DNA of 64,000 bases from Natrarchaeobaculum sulfurireducens (GTDB lineage: Archaea; Halobacteriota; Halobacteria; Halobacteriales; Natrialbaceae), in the NCBI RefSeq assembly GCF_003430825.1, contig NZ_CP024047.1, positions 1,302,001-1,366,000 on the forward strand, read 5' to 3'. Both the position numbers and the translations under genes were made by a program. Positions within the stretch are counted from its first letter, which is position 1. Each line of letters begins with the position of its first letter. Positions 38,288 through 47,308 of this stretch are shown in pieces. The notes under the pieces were generated by a model. The model was given only the letters and a program-made list of their open reading frames with translations. It did no database searches and was not told the DNA's origin.

Positions 38288-38414
38288 GGCGCTGTTCGTG
38301 CCTGCAAGCGAACTGTACGACGTCTCGAGCAGGACGCCCATCACCCACCCAGCCCACCAGGCGACGGACGCCGAAGTTCGCGAGGCCGTCGAAACGCGAG
38401 GTGATCGGGCGTGA
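38280..38414 (+). CDS. Small hypothetical protein
   Basis: 44 residues (MREALFVPASELYDV... ending VETRGDRA). It is held between two overlapping neighbours: its start overlaps the zinc-ribbon gene by 8 bases, and its stop overlaps the methylase GTG in a GTGA junction. That operon fit is the main reason to call it. No recognisable domain. Confidence 0.5.
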   Translation: MREALFVPASELYDVSSRTPITHPAHQATDAEVREAVETRGDRA

Positions 38415-39400
38415 GCTACGAGCAGACCTGTGGAGACTGTGGGAAGACGATCTCCGCTGCTGTGAACTACTGTCCGTTCTGTGGCGAGCCGACAGACCGC
38501 GAGGTTCGGACCGATGGCGGACCCGTCGCGGACACCCTCGACCGGGCCGGTGCGTTCCCGTACCCCGGCTCGAAAGGACAGCTGGCTGGCTGGATCATCA
38601 ACCACTTACCGGACCACCACTGTTACGTGGAGCCGTTCGGCGGCAGCGCGGCCGTTCTCCTACAGAAGCCGGCCAGCACTGTCGAGGTTGTCAACGATCG
38701 GGATAGCGATATCGTTCACTTCTATCAGGTCCTCCGTGATCGTGAAACCGAGCTACTCGACTGGCTAAAGGCCACACCCTTCAGACGAGATCTTCACCGG
38801 AAGTACGCTCACCAGTATTTCGCGGGCTATCGGCCCGACGACGACGTTGAGCGGGCCGGGCGATGGTTCTATCTCCGTAACACACAGTTCGCGCAGAAAT
38901 ACACGTGTTTCAGTGGCTTCAGACTCTCGCAGGCCCGGAATCACGCGCGCACTTACCAGAAACGGGTTGACAAACTCCGCCTGGTCGCGGATCGGCTTCG
39001 GGATGTCCAGGTCGCGAACCGCGACTACGCCGACCTGGTTGACCGGACTGACGCTGCAGACACGTGCTACTACTTCGATCCACCGTATGTCGACGTCGGC
39101 GACGACCTCTATTCCCACGAGGATGCGTTTGACCATGCCCAATTCACCGACATACTCGAGTCGACCGAGGGCGACTGGATCGTCTCCTACACCGATCTCC
39201 CTGAATCGCTCGAGGGAGACTACTACGTCGTTGAGCGATCGGCTCGCGGGACGATGCGGGCCGGTCAGGGTGGCTGGAGCCAACGAAACACCGAACGGCT
39301 GGTGATGAACTTCGATCCGGACTGCACACCCGGATTCGTGGATGATGACACGCGCCAGGAGACGCTTCTGGCGGTGGCCAACGGAGGAGATGACCGATGA
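38411..39400 (+). CDS. DNA adenine N6-methyltransferase (D12 class) with N-terminal zinc ribbon
   Basis: 329 residues from a GTG that overlaps the previous stop. The core motifs of D12-class (Dam-like) enzymes are FPYPGSKG (SAM binding), PFGGSAAV and the catalytic YYFDPPY near residue 220. The enzyme would transfer a methyl group to adenine in a specific DNA site. An unusual N-terminal extension contributes two cysteine pairs (CGDCG and CPFCG), a zinc ribbon that is not part of typical Dam. No cognate restriction enzyme is obvious; the E-I-K protein at 39513 is the only nuclease-like candidate nearby. Methylation may protect the element from host restriction; that is inference. Confidence 0.87.
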   Translation: MSYEQTCGDCGKTISAAVNYCPFCGEPTDREVRTDGGPVADTLDRAGAFPYPGSKGQLAGWIINHLPDHHCYVEPFGGSAAVLLQKPASTVEVVNDRDSDIVHFYQVLRDRETELLDWLKATPFRRDLHRKYAHQYFAGYRPDDDVERAGRWFYLRNTQFAQKYTCFSGFRLSQARNHARTYQKRVDKLRLVADRLRDVQVANRDYADLVDRTDAADTCYYFDPPYVDVGDDLYSHEDAFDHAQFTDILESTEGDWIVSYTDLPESLEGDYYVVERSARGTMRAGQGGWSQRNTERLVMNFDPDCTPGFVDDDTRQETLLAVANGGDDR

Positions 39401-39516
39401 CTCGGCTCGTCGAATCTGCCGACTGTGACCGGTGTGACGAGCCGACGTCGCCCACGAGCCGACTGTGCCCGACCTGCGCTCGAGAGGTTCGTCGCGCTCG
39501 AGGTGGTCCGCTATGA
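39397..39516 (+). CDS. Tiny zinc-ribbon protein
   Basis: 39 residues, starting in an ATGA overlap with the methylase stop and overlapping the next start in the same way. It has two CxxC pairs (CDRC and CPTC) separated by 14 residues, enough for one zinc site. Function unknown. It is called on operon position and the cysteine pattern. Confidence 0.55.
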   Translation: MTRLVESADCDRCDEPTSPTSRLCPTCAREVRRARGGPL

Positions 39517-40028
39517 GTTCTCGAGCGTCGGAACTCGAGAGTTCGAAAGCCAGCGGGGACGCCCTCGAGGCCGACGTTGTCCAGGCGGTCGACGCCCTGG
39601 AGTACGTCGGTGACCGAACAGCCACCTGGCATGATGCGAAGACGACGACGCTCCTCGAGCCGAGCGAGTGGCTGCCGTTCTACAGCATCGTCGTCGTTGA
39701 ACCGGACACGCCAGTCGAGATCAAGGGCTGTCAGATCCGCACGAGTAACGGCTCCCGTTCGACCCGCGGACGCTTCTACGTCAAGCGCGCCGCCCACGAG
39801 CGGCTGCTCGAGGCGGCCGGGATGTACCTGTTCGTCGTCTACGTTCCACGGCCGGGGCTTCCCCAGTTGGCCCGTGCGCTCGTCCCGGCTTCGATCGTCG
39901 ACGAGTTGCTTCGCGGGAAGTGGTACGACGTCGGCGGCTCGCGCTCGGAATCCGAGGTCGCGAAGCTCACCTGGTCGCACGTGATCGATCCGAAGATTGT
40001 CGACTCCGTAGGAGGTGGGCGGCCGTGA
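39513..40028 (+). CDS. PD-(D/E)XK nuclease-like protein
   Basis: 171 residues from ATG 39513. The segment SIVVVEPDTPVEIKGCQIRT contains an E-x-K motif following a hydrophobic strand with an upstream acidic residue. KRAAHERLLEAAGMYLFVVY follows, the helix-strand order seen in Holliday-junction resolvase and restriction-endonuclease folds. That suggests a nuclease, but the match is by pattern only. Its place next to a DNA methylase and DUF488 gene fits DNA processing or restriction. The overlap with neighbours (ATGA and GTGA) shows tight co-translation. Confidence 0.5.
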   Translation: MSSRASELESSKASGDALEADVVQAVDALEYVGDRTATWHDAKTTTLLEPSEWLPFYSIVVVEPDTPVEIKGCQIRTSNGSRSTRGRFYVKRAAHERLLEAAGMYLFVVYVPRPGLPQLARALVPASIVDELLRGKWYDVGGSRSESEVAKLTWSHVIDPKIVDSVGGGRP

Positions 40029-40537
40029 CAGTCCATACGACATACTTCGGCGGGGTTGGTCAGTACGAGCCGAGCGAGGGTGCCGACGTCTTCGGCGTCG
40101 TTCGCTATCCGAAGGAGTTCGTCGAGCGGGTGACCGACCGGAACATTCCGGCCATTGCACCTCCCGAGGACCTGCTGAACGCCTACAAGACCGTCGAAGA
40201 GGCCGCCGAAGAAAATAGCGAGCCGAACCCCGCCGCGATCGCGTGGAACTCGGTCAGCTACGAACGGCGCTACCTCGAGCACCTCGAGGGACCGGGACAG
40301 CAGGCAGTCCTCGCAGAACTGGTCGATCGAGCCCGTCAGCGAGACGTCTGGCTGATCTGCTGGGAGAAAGACGCCCGTTGGTGTCACCGCCGCCTACTCG
40401 CGAACGCGGTTGTTGCTCAGCTCGACGACGTCGACGTCGTCCACCATCCCGATCCGACGACGATCCCCGTCGAGGAGACGAGTGACGACGAAGAGGGGGA
40501 CCCTACGCTGGCCGACTTCGCGTCTGGAGGTGCCTGA
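40025..40537 (+). CDS. DUF488 domain protein
   Basis: 170 residues from GTG 40025. The family is recognised by the TTYFGGVGQYEP N-terminus and the conserved VWLICWEKDARWCHRRLLAN segment (DUF488 pattern C.E.D...CHR). The Cys and His in that motif look catalytic, but the reaction is unknown. DUF488 genes are frequent on haloarchaeal viruses and plasmids. Stop and next start overlap at TGATG. Confidence 0.75.
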   Translation: MTVHTTYFGGVGQYEPSEGADVFGVVRYPKEFVERVTDRNIPAIAPPEDLLNAYKTVEEAAEENSEPNPAAIAWNSVSYERRYLEHLEGPGQQAVLAELVDRARQRDVWLICWEKDARWCHRRLLANAVVAQLDDVDVVHHPDPTTIPVEETSDDEEGDPTLADFASGGA

Positions 40538-40737
40538 TGGTCGACCTGACCGCCTTCGGCCTCGATCCACAGGAATCGTCGGACGTTGACAACGACGACG
40601 ACCTCGAGGGCGAGGTTGACCCGGTTTGGTCGAAGTGCGTCGGCTGCTCGTACGTCGGCTACGAGGTGAAATGCCGTCGACAGAGCGAGATTCCCCTCTG
40701 TCCGGACTGCTTCGCCGAGCGGGAGGGGTTGCGATGA
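40537..40737 (+). CDS. Small zinc-finger protein
   Basis: 66 residues: an acidic first half (DVDNDDDLEGEVDPVWSK) and a zinc site formed by CVGC...CRRQ and CPDC. It is likely a small nucleic-acid-binding or adaptor protein. It is fourth in the run of cysteine-pair proteins in this operon and overlaps both neighbours by one to four bases. Confidence 0.6.
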   Translation: MVDLTAFGLDPQESSDVDNDDDLEGEVDPVWSKCVGCSYVGYEVKCRRQSEIPLCPDCFAEREGLR

Positions 40738-42353
40738 GCCAGGTCGCGACGACGGCCCACGAGATCGAGGGGCGCTGGAAGTGGCCCGACTGGGGCCGCG
40801 GTCCCTACGACGCGCTTTCGTCGATCATGTTGGGGCCGCCGTTCGAGGGGTACGTAGAACTGAGCACCGAGGTCGGCGGCGAGCCCTGGCGACTCGAGGT
40901 GCGGTACAGCAAGTCGGGAATCGCGCCGCGGCTGTCGGATGGGATCAACGCCGAGCGGCTGTACGAGTGGGACATTGTGGGCCGTGGGCGCGGTGAGAAG
41001 AAAGCGTCGTTCAACATCTCGCCGCGGTTTCCCGGAATGTGTCACTACGAAACCGGCGAGCCGTTACGGCTGCCGTGGGAAAACCAAGTCGGCGAAGTCG
41101 ACGGCGTTGACGTCGAATACCACACGAGCAACATCGAGCCCGACCGCGGCCTCGAGCTGCTGCCCGAGTTTTATACTGCGATCTTCGAGCACGCTGGTGA
41201 AGGGATTCACTCTCACTATTTCCGCTCGAGACCGCACGAGGCAAGCACGATGTGGGCGTACGAACGGTACGTCCGTATCAGTCGGGACTGGGGTCGAAAG
41301 CTCTCGTCGAACGGTGTCCTCCAGAAGATCACGCACTTTCTCTCCGACCTGGAGGGCGTCAAAGCCGAGCTGAAGATCGACAACAGGGAAGTTATCAACC
41401 ATCAGAACCGGCTCGTTCTCGACCCGGCGTCGGTCCGGCAGTTACTCCCCGATCACACCTATGGGCGGAAGTTCGAGATCTATCAGCTGGCCGATCCGGA
41501 TGCGGTCGACAAAGATCACCCCTCCTACCACCCGAAGGTGGAGGTCCTGGTGAACAAGAAGATGAACGACCGCGAGGCGTGGGCGTGGGACGATCGTCAC
41601 GACGTCACCGAACAGATCGAGGAGACGCTTCTGAATGCGCTGCACTGGAACGACGTCCCGCTCGCACCCGACGGAACCGGCGTCTACATTCCGGACGATC
41701 ACTTTGACGCCGTTTCCCGTGAATCACCCGTCGAACTGTACGAAGATCCGACGCCGCGCCTCGAGGCGAAGACGGACCACCTGTTGATCACGACGCTTCG
41801 GGATATGGGCGAGACGGCCCGCGACGTCACCGAGACGGTCGCGACCGACGGCGGGGCCACCGTCGACGATCTCGCCGACGACCTGGGCAAGCATCCGGCG
41901 ACGATCTACCGAGCGATCAAAGATCTGGACGAGATTCTCGAGCTCGAGCAGGGCCAGGTGTCGTTCCGGGTTCGGAAGTATCGCGAGGAACTCCGTGCGC
42001 TCGTCGACTCAGCCGAGTACGCGATCGACAGTTTGGCCGACCGGATTCAACACGTGATGGGACTGGCCGACCACATCGCCGAGTCCTCGCCGTTCCAGAA
42101 GTGGCTCGCAGAGAACGGTGCCGAGATCGACTACGACCAGGACGGCAACCCGGAGCACGTACGGATGGAGACGATTCTCTCGCGACTGAAGTCCAGCAGC
42201 TTCGAGAACGTCCAGCGAATCGCCGCCGAGGCGCTCGAGAAGTGGCGCAAGTCGGGTAACGATCCGTCGGTACTCCGGCAAGCCCAGCTCACCTGGCGGA
42301 CACCTGGTGGCGGGACCGAGGTCGGATTCGTCGGCGCTGTCGCCGACCGCTGA
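40734..42353 (+). CDS. Large protein with C-terminal winged helix; candidate replication initiator
   Basis: 539 residues from ATG 40734. The N-terminal two thirds is a mixed alpha/beta domain of unknown fold (GPPFEGYVELSTEVGGEPW, SRPHEASTMWAYERYVR, and TDHLLITTLRDMGETARDVT at its end). A winged helix follows at roughly residues 375-415 (TVDDLADDLGKHPATIYRAIKDLDE), then a helical tail. Comparable large HTH proteins in haloviral elements are annotated as DUF7845 or putative Rep. Support here is its size, its place at the end of the early-type operon, and the palindrome cluster directly downstream. An initiator role is inferred. Confidence 0.5.
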   Translation: MSQVATTAHEIEGRWKWPDWGRGPYDALSSIMLGPPFEGYVELSTEVGGEPWRLEVRYSKSGIAPRLSDGINAERLYEWDIVGRGRGEKKASFNISPRFPGMCHYETGEPLRLPWENQVGEVDGVDVEYHTSNIEPDRGLELLPEFYTAIFEHAGEGIHSHYFRSRPHEASTMWAYERYVRISRDWGRKLSSNGVLQKITHFLSDLEGVKAELKIDNREVINHQNRLVLDPASVRQLLPDHTYGRKFEIYQLADPDAVDKDHPSYHPKVEVLVNKKMNDREAWAWDDRHDVTEQIEETLLNALHWNDVPLAPDGTGVYIPDDHFDAVSRESPVELYEDPTPRLEAKTDHLLITTLRDMGETARDVTETVATDGGATVDDLADDLGKHPATIYRAIKDLDEILELEQGQVSFRVRKYREELRALVDSAEYAIDSLADRIQHVMGLADHIAESSPFQKWLAENGAEIDYDQDGNPEHVRMETILSRLKSSSFENVQRIAAEALEKWRKSGNDPSVLRQAQLTWRTPGGGTEVGFVGAVADR

Positions 42354-42684
42354 ACCGGCCTCGATAGTGGCAACACTCTTCAGACCCTTCTTTTCAGCAA
42401 CTCAGGTTGTACTATAGCTGTAACTGTCCAACTCTGGTTGTAGTCACCGGCTCGAGGCCGGGGGCTCCGGCGCGATCGCGCCGGGGGGCCTGCGGGGTCG
42501 ATTCGCGCTGCGCGCGAACGCCCCCTTGGCGGGTGTCCCCAAGGGGACAGAGCCAAAAAATTACGGCGCCCCACCCCCGCCTTCGCGAACCTCCACTTGA
42601 TCCACACGAAACGGTGGTTTGGTGGGTTACCAATACATACTTTATAATCTGTGCTAGATGTGATTGTCAAGCGAAGTTGATCAA
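42354..42684. other. Intergenic with three hairpins, candidate origin or terminator
   Basis: 331 bases without a gene. Three consecutive stem-loops lie at 42467-42546 (annotated separately). Around them the sequence is very GC-rich, then abruptly AT-rich from about 42610, the border to the foreign-looking gene at 42685. Confidence 0.5.
42467..42546. repeat. Three clustered inverted repeats
   Basis: A perfect 18-bp palindrome CCGGCGCGATCGCGCCGG is at 42467-42484. A 7-bp stem TTCGCGC/GCGCGAA with a 3-base loop is at 42502-42518, and an 8-bp stem CCCCTTGG/CCAAGGGG with a 9-base loop is at 42522-42546. They follow the putative replication gene. They could be an origin structure or, less likely, stacked terminators. 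Confidence 0.7.
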
Positions 42685-43278
42685 ATGACAAAATCGACTC
42701 GAAGATCAATGATTACGCATACCCTCTCGGCGCTCGGTGGGATCATAGCAGGATGGTTCTTAGGTACAACTCTGGATGTATTTCGTCGTCCTCTCGCACG
42801 ACTCATTGGTGATAGTCCACTTGGCAGAAACCCTGAAATGAATGTAGTTGTAGTTGAAGATACCATTAATGATGGAGCAGATTATTCTCTCACAATCGCA
42901 AACACTGGTGATGAATCTGCTGAAGACGTTTCTTTGTTCCTGTCGTTTGAGAAGGAGATAATTGAGTTCAATATCGTTCCCTATGGAAATGAAGCGCCGC
43001 ATTCAGACATTGACGTGGAACTTAGACAAGACGGCGGAGTAGACATTAGAGTTGACCAGCTACTACGGAGTTCTGGCAAAACTGCCGCGATCATTATCGA
43101 ATTCACGCTTGGTGAAAATGAAAGCTCTACGTCAACAAGAATAGAAGAAGTGAATTCAAGAAGAAAAGAGGAAATCGTTGCATACCTCAATCCCAGGGTT
43201 TCATGGACTTTCCTTGGGGAAGAACGATACGACGATCCAGACGGGAGGTATCTCTCACCGGTTCAGAATTTACCATAA
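42685..43278 (+). CDS. Membrane-anchored protein of unknown function (AT-rich)
   Basis: 197 residues from ATG 42685. A single N-terminal membrane helix (SALGGIIAGWFLGTTLDVF) is followed by a soluble beta-rich domain (MNVVVVEDTINDGADYSLTIANTG, SFEKEIIEF) with a basic segment near the end. The coding sequence is clearly richer in A and T than the operon to its left, so it was acquired separately. I do not recognise the family; the single anchor with a beta sandwich would suit a surface or exclusion protein. Confidence 0.6.
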   Translation: MTKSTRRSMITHTLSALGGIIAGWFLGTTLDVFRRPLARLIGDSPLGRNPEMNVVVVEDTINDGADYSLTIANTGDESAEDVSLFLSFEKEIIEFNIVPYGNEAPHSDIDVELRQDGGVDIRVDQLLRSSGKTAAIIIEFTLGENESSTSTRIEEVNSRRKEEIVAYLNPRVSWTFLGEERYDDPDGRYLSPVQNLP

Positions 43279-43514
43279 AATATAGCTGCTCATCGTTTAC
43301 TAACTCCCGCCACCTCCCAGGACTCACACGTCGCGAACATCGGTTTCCCGAATATGAACACGAGCCCGAGACAGCCGTGTTCATATCGCGGCGGTCGCCG
43401 TGGCGATCAGCTCGCCAGCCGGGTCGATCACACCCGACCCGACACTGCCCCTTATAACTGAGACGCCAGTGCGTCACCGCAAAAATCTAGGAATAGCGGC
43501 TCGTGTTCACAAGC

Positions 43515-43805
43515 ATGGCTCGCAACCAGACGCCCGGCTCGGTCCGGATTCGCACCGGCCAGGGCAACGAATGGCGCTACGACGCGATCGAGAAGGCCGC
43601 ACGGTTCTACGACTGCAACCGATCGAACGCCGTCGCGTTCGCCTGCGAAGACGTCGACCACCTGGTCCGAGCAGCGCGAGCCGTCCTCGAGCGTGACGAT
43701 CTCACCAAGGCCCAGCGCCAGGAGATCGCCGAGACACTCTCGACTCGAGCGGTAACCTTCGACGTCGAGACCTCGGTGACTGTGACCAGAAAAGGAGACG
43801 AATAA
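43515..43805 (+). CDS. Conserved haloviral small protein (DUF7692-like)
   Basis: 96 residues: MARNQTPGSVRIRTGQGNEWRYDAIEKAARFYDCNRSNAVAFACEDV, a helix-turn pattern that could be a ribbon-helix-helix or small DNA-binding fold. It ends TVTRKGDE. A homologue with two compensating frameshifts is at 5926-6207, so the gene recurs in related elements. It faces the ORF9-like gene convergently with about 100 bases between, in a segment carrying a small CCCACCCGGTGGG dyad. Confidence 0.7.
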   Translation: MARNQTPGSVRIRTGQGNEWRYDAIEKAARFYDCNRSNAVAFACEDVDHLVRAARAVLERDDLTKAQRQEIAETLSTRAVTFDVETSVTVTRKGDE

Positions 43806-43906
43806 CCCGGATCGAACTCGGCGATCGATACCTGACCCCCTCCCCCCACCCGGTGGGGGCTACGCGCGCACGCGGGAGGGCCGGCACCAGGGATGTTATC
43901 AACGAG

Positions 43907-44716
43907 TCAATTTACAGCTGCTACTTTCTCGTCTGCCACGACTCGAGCGAAGTCCTGGGCGTCGGTATACTGCTCGAGTTCGCGGACGTCCTTGTCACTC
44001 CATCCCATCCGCCGCAGTTCTTCGCAGGCTTCCTCGTGGCCGTCCTCACAGGCTTTTCGAGCCCGTCGCGCTGCCTCACTCTCGCCGCGTTCAATCTCGG
44101 CGATCAGCTCGTCTTCCGCCGCGTCGGTATCGTCCTCGTCGAGGCGATCGCCACGAATAGACTCGCGGTTCGCGTCGGCTAACGACACGTGTTCCTCCGG
44201 CTCGAGGCGGTAGTCGTAGATCGAGAGCCAGTCGTCGATGCCTTCGGCCTGGAGCGCCGCTTTTGCGCTCCTGGCGTGCATCACGTTCGTCCTCGAGAAG
44301 TCGAGCCGGTTGCGCTCGGCGTCCGTGAGCGGTGTCTGTCCCGATCCCGACGCGGACGCCCTCGAGTCGGCTGCTTTTCCGGACACCAGTGTTTCCGTTG
44401 ATAAGCTTGCATCTTCGGCGAGGACGATCACTGCCGATCGTCGATCGTCGCTCGGGGCCAGCTCGTCCTCACCGATCTGGTCGCGAATCGCGTTTGCGAC
44501 GTCACGGTCTGCGAACTCGTGGCGGCTCGTGTCGCGGAAGCGGGCGAGTCCGAAGCCCTCCTCACGAAGCTGTGCGACCTCGTCGTTCGCAAGGTCCTCC
44601 GGATCGACCGTGCCGGTGGGACCGAGGTACTCCCAGTGGTGCTGGCCGTCACCGTAGGTGACGCGGTAGGCGTACGGTCCAGAGCCGTTGATGTATCGAG
44701 TGATGATCGTCGCCAT
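43907..44716 (-). CDS. Pleolipovirus ORF9-like protein
   Basis: 269-residue acidic soluble protein, the last gene of the virion-type operon. The N-terminus MATIITRYINGSGPYAYRVTYGDGQHHWEYLGP is followed by a low-complexity region, then EAARRARKACEDGHEEACEELRRMGWSD at the C-terminus. It occupies the ORF9 slot behind the VP8-like NTPase in pleolipovirus gene order. Function unknown. A truncated relative lies at 7230-7430. It starts 3 bases after the NTPase stop. Confidence 0.65.
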   Translation of the reverse strand: MATIITRYINGSGPYAYRVTYGDGQHHWEYLGPTGTVDPEDLANDEVAQLREEGFGLARFRDTSRHEFADRDVANAIRDQIGEDELAPSDDRRSAVIVLAEDASLSTETLVSGKAADSRASASGSGQTPLTDAERNRLDFSRTNVMHARSAKAALQAEGIDDWLSIYDYRLEPEEHVSLADANRESIRGDRLDEDDTDAAEDELIAEIERGESEAARRARKACEDGHEEACEELRRMGWSDKDVRELEQYTDAQDFARVVADEKVAAVN

Positions 44717-44719
44717 CGG

Positions 44720-45835
44720 TCAGTCCTCCTGATCCTCGAACCGGGGGTCGGTGTCGCCGTCCCACTGATCGCGGTGGTAGCTACAAAAGCCGCTTTCGTG
44801 CTTTGTGAGGGCGTTGCAGTCGCTTCCGTCGCTCTTCTTCCCGCGACACTTGATCTGCCTCTCGCTGTCGTCTCCGCCGTCTCCAGCGTCCTTCTGATAG
44901 TCTTCCCAGTTTTCGATGAGCTTTCCCTTCTGAATTTGCTGGTGGGGGCTGTCTAAGTCGACATCGAATGTCGCGAAGTAGTTGGTATCAGCGCCCCATA
45001 CGGACGACGACGGGACGTCGAACAGCCCTCGCACCTTGAACCAGTGCTCGTCTTTCACGTAAGACTGCCAGCCCTCGTAAACCGTCGCAAGATCGGCCAT
45101 TCCCTCCGATGCCTTCCCGTCCTTCGTGATCACCACATCGCTTTGCGTACGAAGAATCGCCGCAATGTCGGTGTCGTGCTCGTGGCCGACGATAATCAGC
45201 CTCGTAGAGCCGCCCTGCCCCTTCCTGAGCGCGTTGATAAACCGACTGACTGTCTGGCGGACCTGACCGCCAGGATTCGCGTGGGCGTTCATCTCGGTGG
45301 ACCACTCGTCCATCAGTGCCACCTTCTCGCCGGGGGTGTCCCGAACCCACTCAAGGAGACCGCTCACGGTGTCGACGTAGGTCACGTCTTCGTGCTCGTC
45401 CGGTCCGCGGACGTTCGTCGCGACCGCGAGGTCTTCGTCAAACTCCCGCCAGAGTTCCTGCACGAGATTGATCCCGAACACCGTCTTCCCGGACCCCTTC
45501 GGGCCTTTCAGTAGGATTTGCTGGGCTGCTGGCTTGCAGGCGTTGACAAGTCGTGTATAGCCGGTCGCATCGACCCGCTGCTCGGATAGGCCTGTCGCGG
45601 CGTTCATCGACGCTACGTGTCCCTTTTGCCGGGCCTTGCGTAACATATCCGTCTCACTGGTCCGGCTTAGTCCGTGCAAGAGTGGGGATGTGTCGTCCTC
45701 GAGGCCGGCCCGCTCTGCGGCCAGCATCAGGTTCCCGACTGACTTCGAGTCACTGAGCACGGCGTCGATGTTCGCGTTGACGTCTCCCTCTCGAATCTTA
45801 TCCGCAAGGTCTGCGGCGTCGTATCCACTGCTCAT
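44720..45835 (-). CDS. Pleolipovirus VP8-like NTPase with C-terminal zinc finger
   Basis: 371 residues. Walker A GPKGSGKT is at residues 111-118 and the Walker B-type VALMDEW at about 172-177, with an arginine-rich LIIVGHEHD sensor strand later. This matches the conserved putative ATPase (VP8) of pleolipoviruses, suggested to act in genome handling or assembly. A C-terminal Cys/His cluster (CRGKKSDGSDC... then FCSYH) forms a probable zinc finger. It overlaps the upstream membrane-protein gene by 4 bases. Confidence 0.82.
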   Translation of the reverse strand: MSSGYDAADLADKIREGDVNANIDAVLSDSKSVGNLMLAAERAGLEDDTSPLLHGLSRTSETDMLRKARQKGHVASMNAATGLSEQRVDATGYTRLVNACKPAAQQILLKGPKGSGKTVFGINLVQELWREFDEDLAVATNVRGPDEHEDVTYVDTVSGLLEWVRDTPGEKVALMDEWSTEMNAHANPGGQVRQTVSRFINALRKGQGGSTRLIIVGHEHDTDIAAILRTQSDVVITKDGKASEGMADLATVYEGWQSYVKDEHWFKVRGLFDVPSSSVWGADTNYFATFDVDLDSPHQQIQKGKLIENWEDYQKDAGDGGDDSERQIKCRGKKSDGSDCNALTKHESGFCSYHRDQWDGDTDPRFEDQED

Positions 45836-47295
45836 GAGTCTGCGTCTTGTTTCTCGGATTGTTCGTCGTCCTGTTCCTCCGGGTCCTGGTATTCAATCTC
45901 TTCGCCGTCGTCACCGCCATAGAATCCTTCAAATCGGGTTCCGTTGGCAGCGCGGGCCAGGATACCGTCGACCGGGTTCTCGTCGACGGTCATGATGTGG
46001 CGAAGCTCTTTGTCCACCGCTCGAGCGGAGCCGGTGTCGCTCGCGATCGAGATCGCGGGCATCGCCGAGAGGATCGAGCGGAGCATGTTGCTCTCGTCGC
46101 GCAGAATCTCTCGGTTGCCGTCGATCTTCGACCGCTCAGAGATGAGCTCGAAATCGTCGGCGAGTCCAGGCCACGTCCCTCGAGCCTCGTTCGATGACGG
46201 GTCGAACGCTTCGACGACATGGAGACGCCCGCCTGGAGCCGAGGTGTCCGTAGCGGCGCCGTCGACCTCCATCTCCGCGATTCGATCCGGCGAACCGGAA
46301 TAGATCGCCACGCCGTAGTTGCCGCCGCCCAGGTCGTCACGATCGTCGCCGTGCTCGAGGTCGCCGCCGTCTTGAATCGCTTCGACCATCTCGGCGAGCC
46401 CGCCGTTAGCGCCTAACGCCTCTTCGATCACGTCGCGAGCGTCGGCCGACAGGACGAACTCTTTATCTGGCGACCAGAGCCGCGCAGCGAGCACGTAGAC
46501 CGGGACGAGCATCAACACGAACGCCACGAACGCACCGACGATGATCACGCCCATAGCGTCCGACAGCGACGACCAGAACTCGATAGGTCCGGGTGCCCGA
46601 CCGAACCACCAGGCCATGAAGTAGGCCATCAGCAGCGCAAAACCGATTATCAGCGTCTTGTTTTCCGCGACGAATCGCTTTACCTTGTCAACGAATCCGT
46701 CGACCGGGTCCGTTTCGACCTTAATCCGTTCCTCCGAAGTGAGTTCCTTGTACGTGTTTTCGTGCTGCCGCCGGAGCGACGTGACGACGATCGCCAGCGC
46801 GAACACCGGGCCGATCGCGCCGGAGACCACCGCCCACTGCACGATCTGGACTGTTGGCTGACTCTGCAAGATCGTCAGAATGCCTACGTCACCCTGGTAC
46901 TGGTAGCCGTCCTGCGTAGTCGTCACTGAAACGGCTTCGTCGCCGCGTAGGGCTATCTCGATCGTTTCCTCACCCGTCACGGTAGTCGTCGTCATCGCGA
47001 ACTGTCCCTGTCCACTGAACCCGGCGTCAGAGACAGCGACAGACTCCATTCCGTTCCCGTCCACCGCGACTGTGACGTAAGCGGTGTCGTCGTCAAACTC
47101 CACGTTGGTAAGCTTCAGGTCTGACTCGGCGAACTCGTGGATAACCGTGCTCTCGTTATTCGATTCGTTCCCTTCGGCGACCACTACGCCGCTCGAGGCT
47201 GCGACGATCGCGACGATCGCGACGGCCAGGAGTAGCGCGAGGCGCTTCGTTGGTAAGTTCGGCAGTGTCGTTGGTGAGTTGTAGTCTGAAAACAT
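45832..47295 (-). CDS. Large membrane protein, pleolipovirus ORF7-like
   Basis: 487 residues. An N-terminal signal helix (LALLLAVAIVAIVAASSGVVVA) leads into an extracellular beta-rich, acidic domain. Membrane helices follow near residues 150-172 (IVQWAVVSGAIGPVFALAIVV), 215-235 and 245-275. The cytoplasmic C-terminal domain (about 210 residues) ends DEQSEKQDADS. Position between the spike gene and the NTPase matches ORF6/ORF7 of HRPV-type viruses. Role unknown; probably a virion or assembly membrane protein. Confidence 0.7.
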   Translation of the reverse strand: MFSDYNSPTTLPNLPTKRLALLLAVAIVAIVAASSGVVVAEGNESNNESTVIHEFAESDLKLTNVEFDDDTAYVTVAVDGNGMESVAVSDAGFSGQGQFAMTTTTVTGEETIEIALRGDEAVSVTTTQDGYQYQGDVGILTILQSQPTVQIVQWAVVSGAIGPVFALAIVVTSLRRQHENTYKELTSEERIKVETDPVDGFVDKVKRFVAENKTLIIGFALLMAYFMAWWFGRAPGPIEFWSSLSDAMGVIIVGAFVAFVLMLVPVYVLAARLWSPDKEFVLSADARDVIEEALGANGGLAEMVEAIQDGGDLEHGDDRDDLGGGNYGVAIYSGSPDRIAEMEVDGAATDTSAPGGRLHVVEAFDPSSNEARGTWPGLADDFELISERSKIDGNREILRDESNMLRSILSAMPAISIASDTGSARAVDKELRHIMTVDENPVDGILARAANGTRFEGFYGGDDGEEIEYQDPEEQDDEQSEKQDADS

Positions 47296-47308
47296 GGGTC
47301 TCAGCGCG

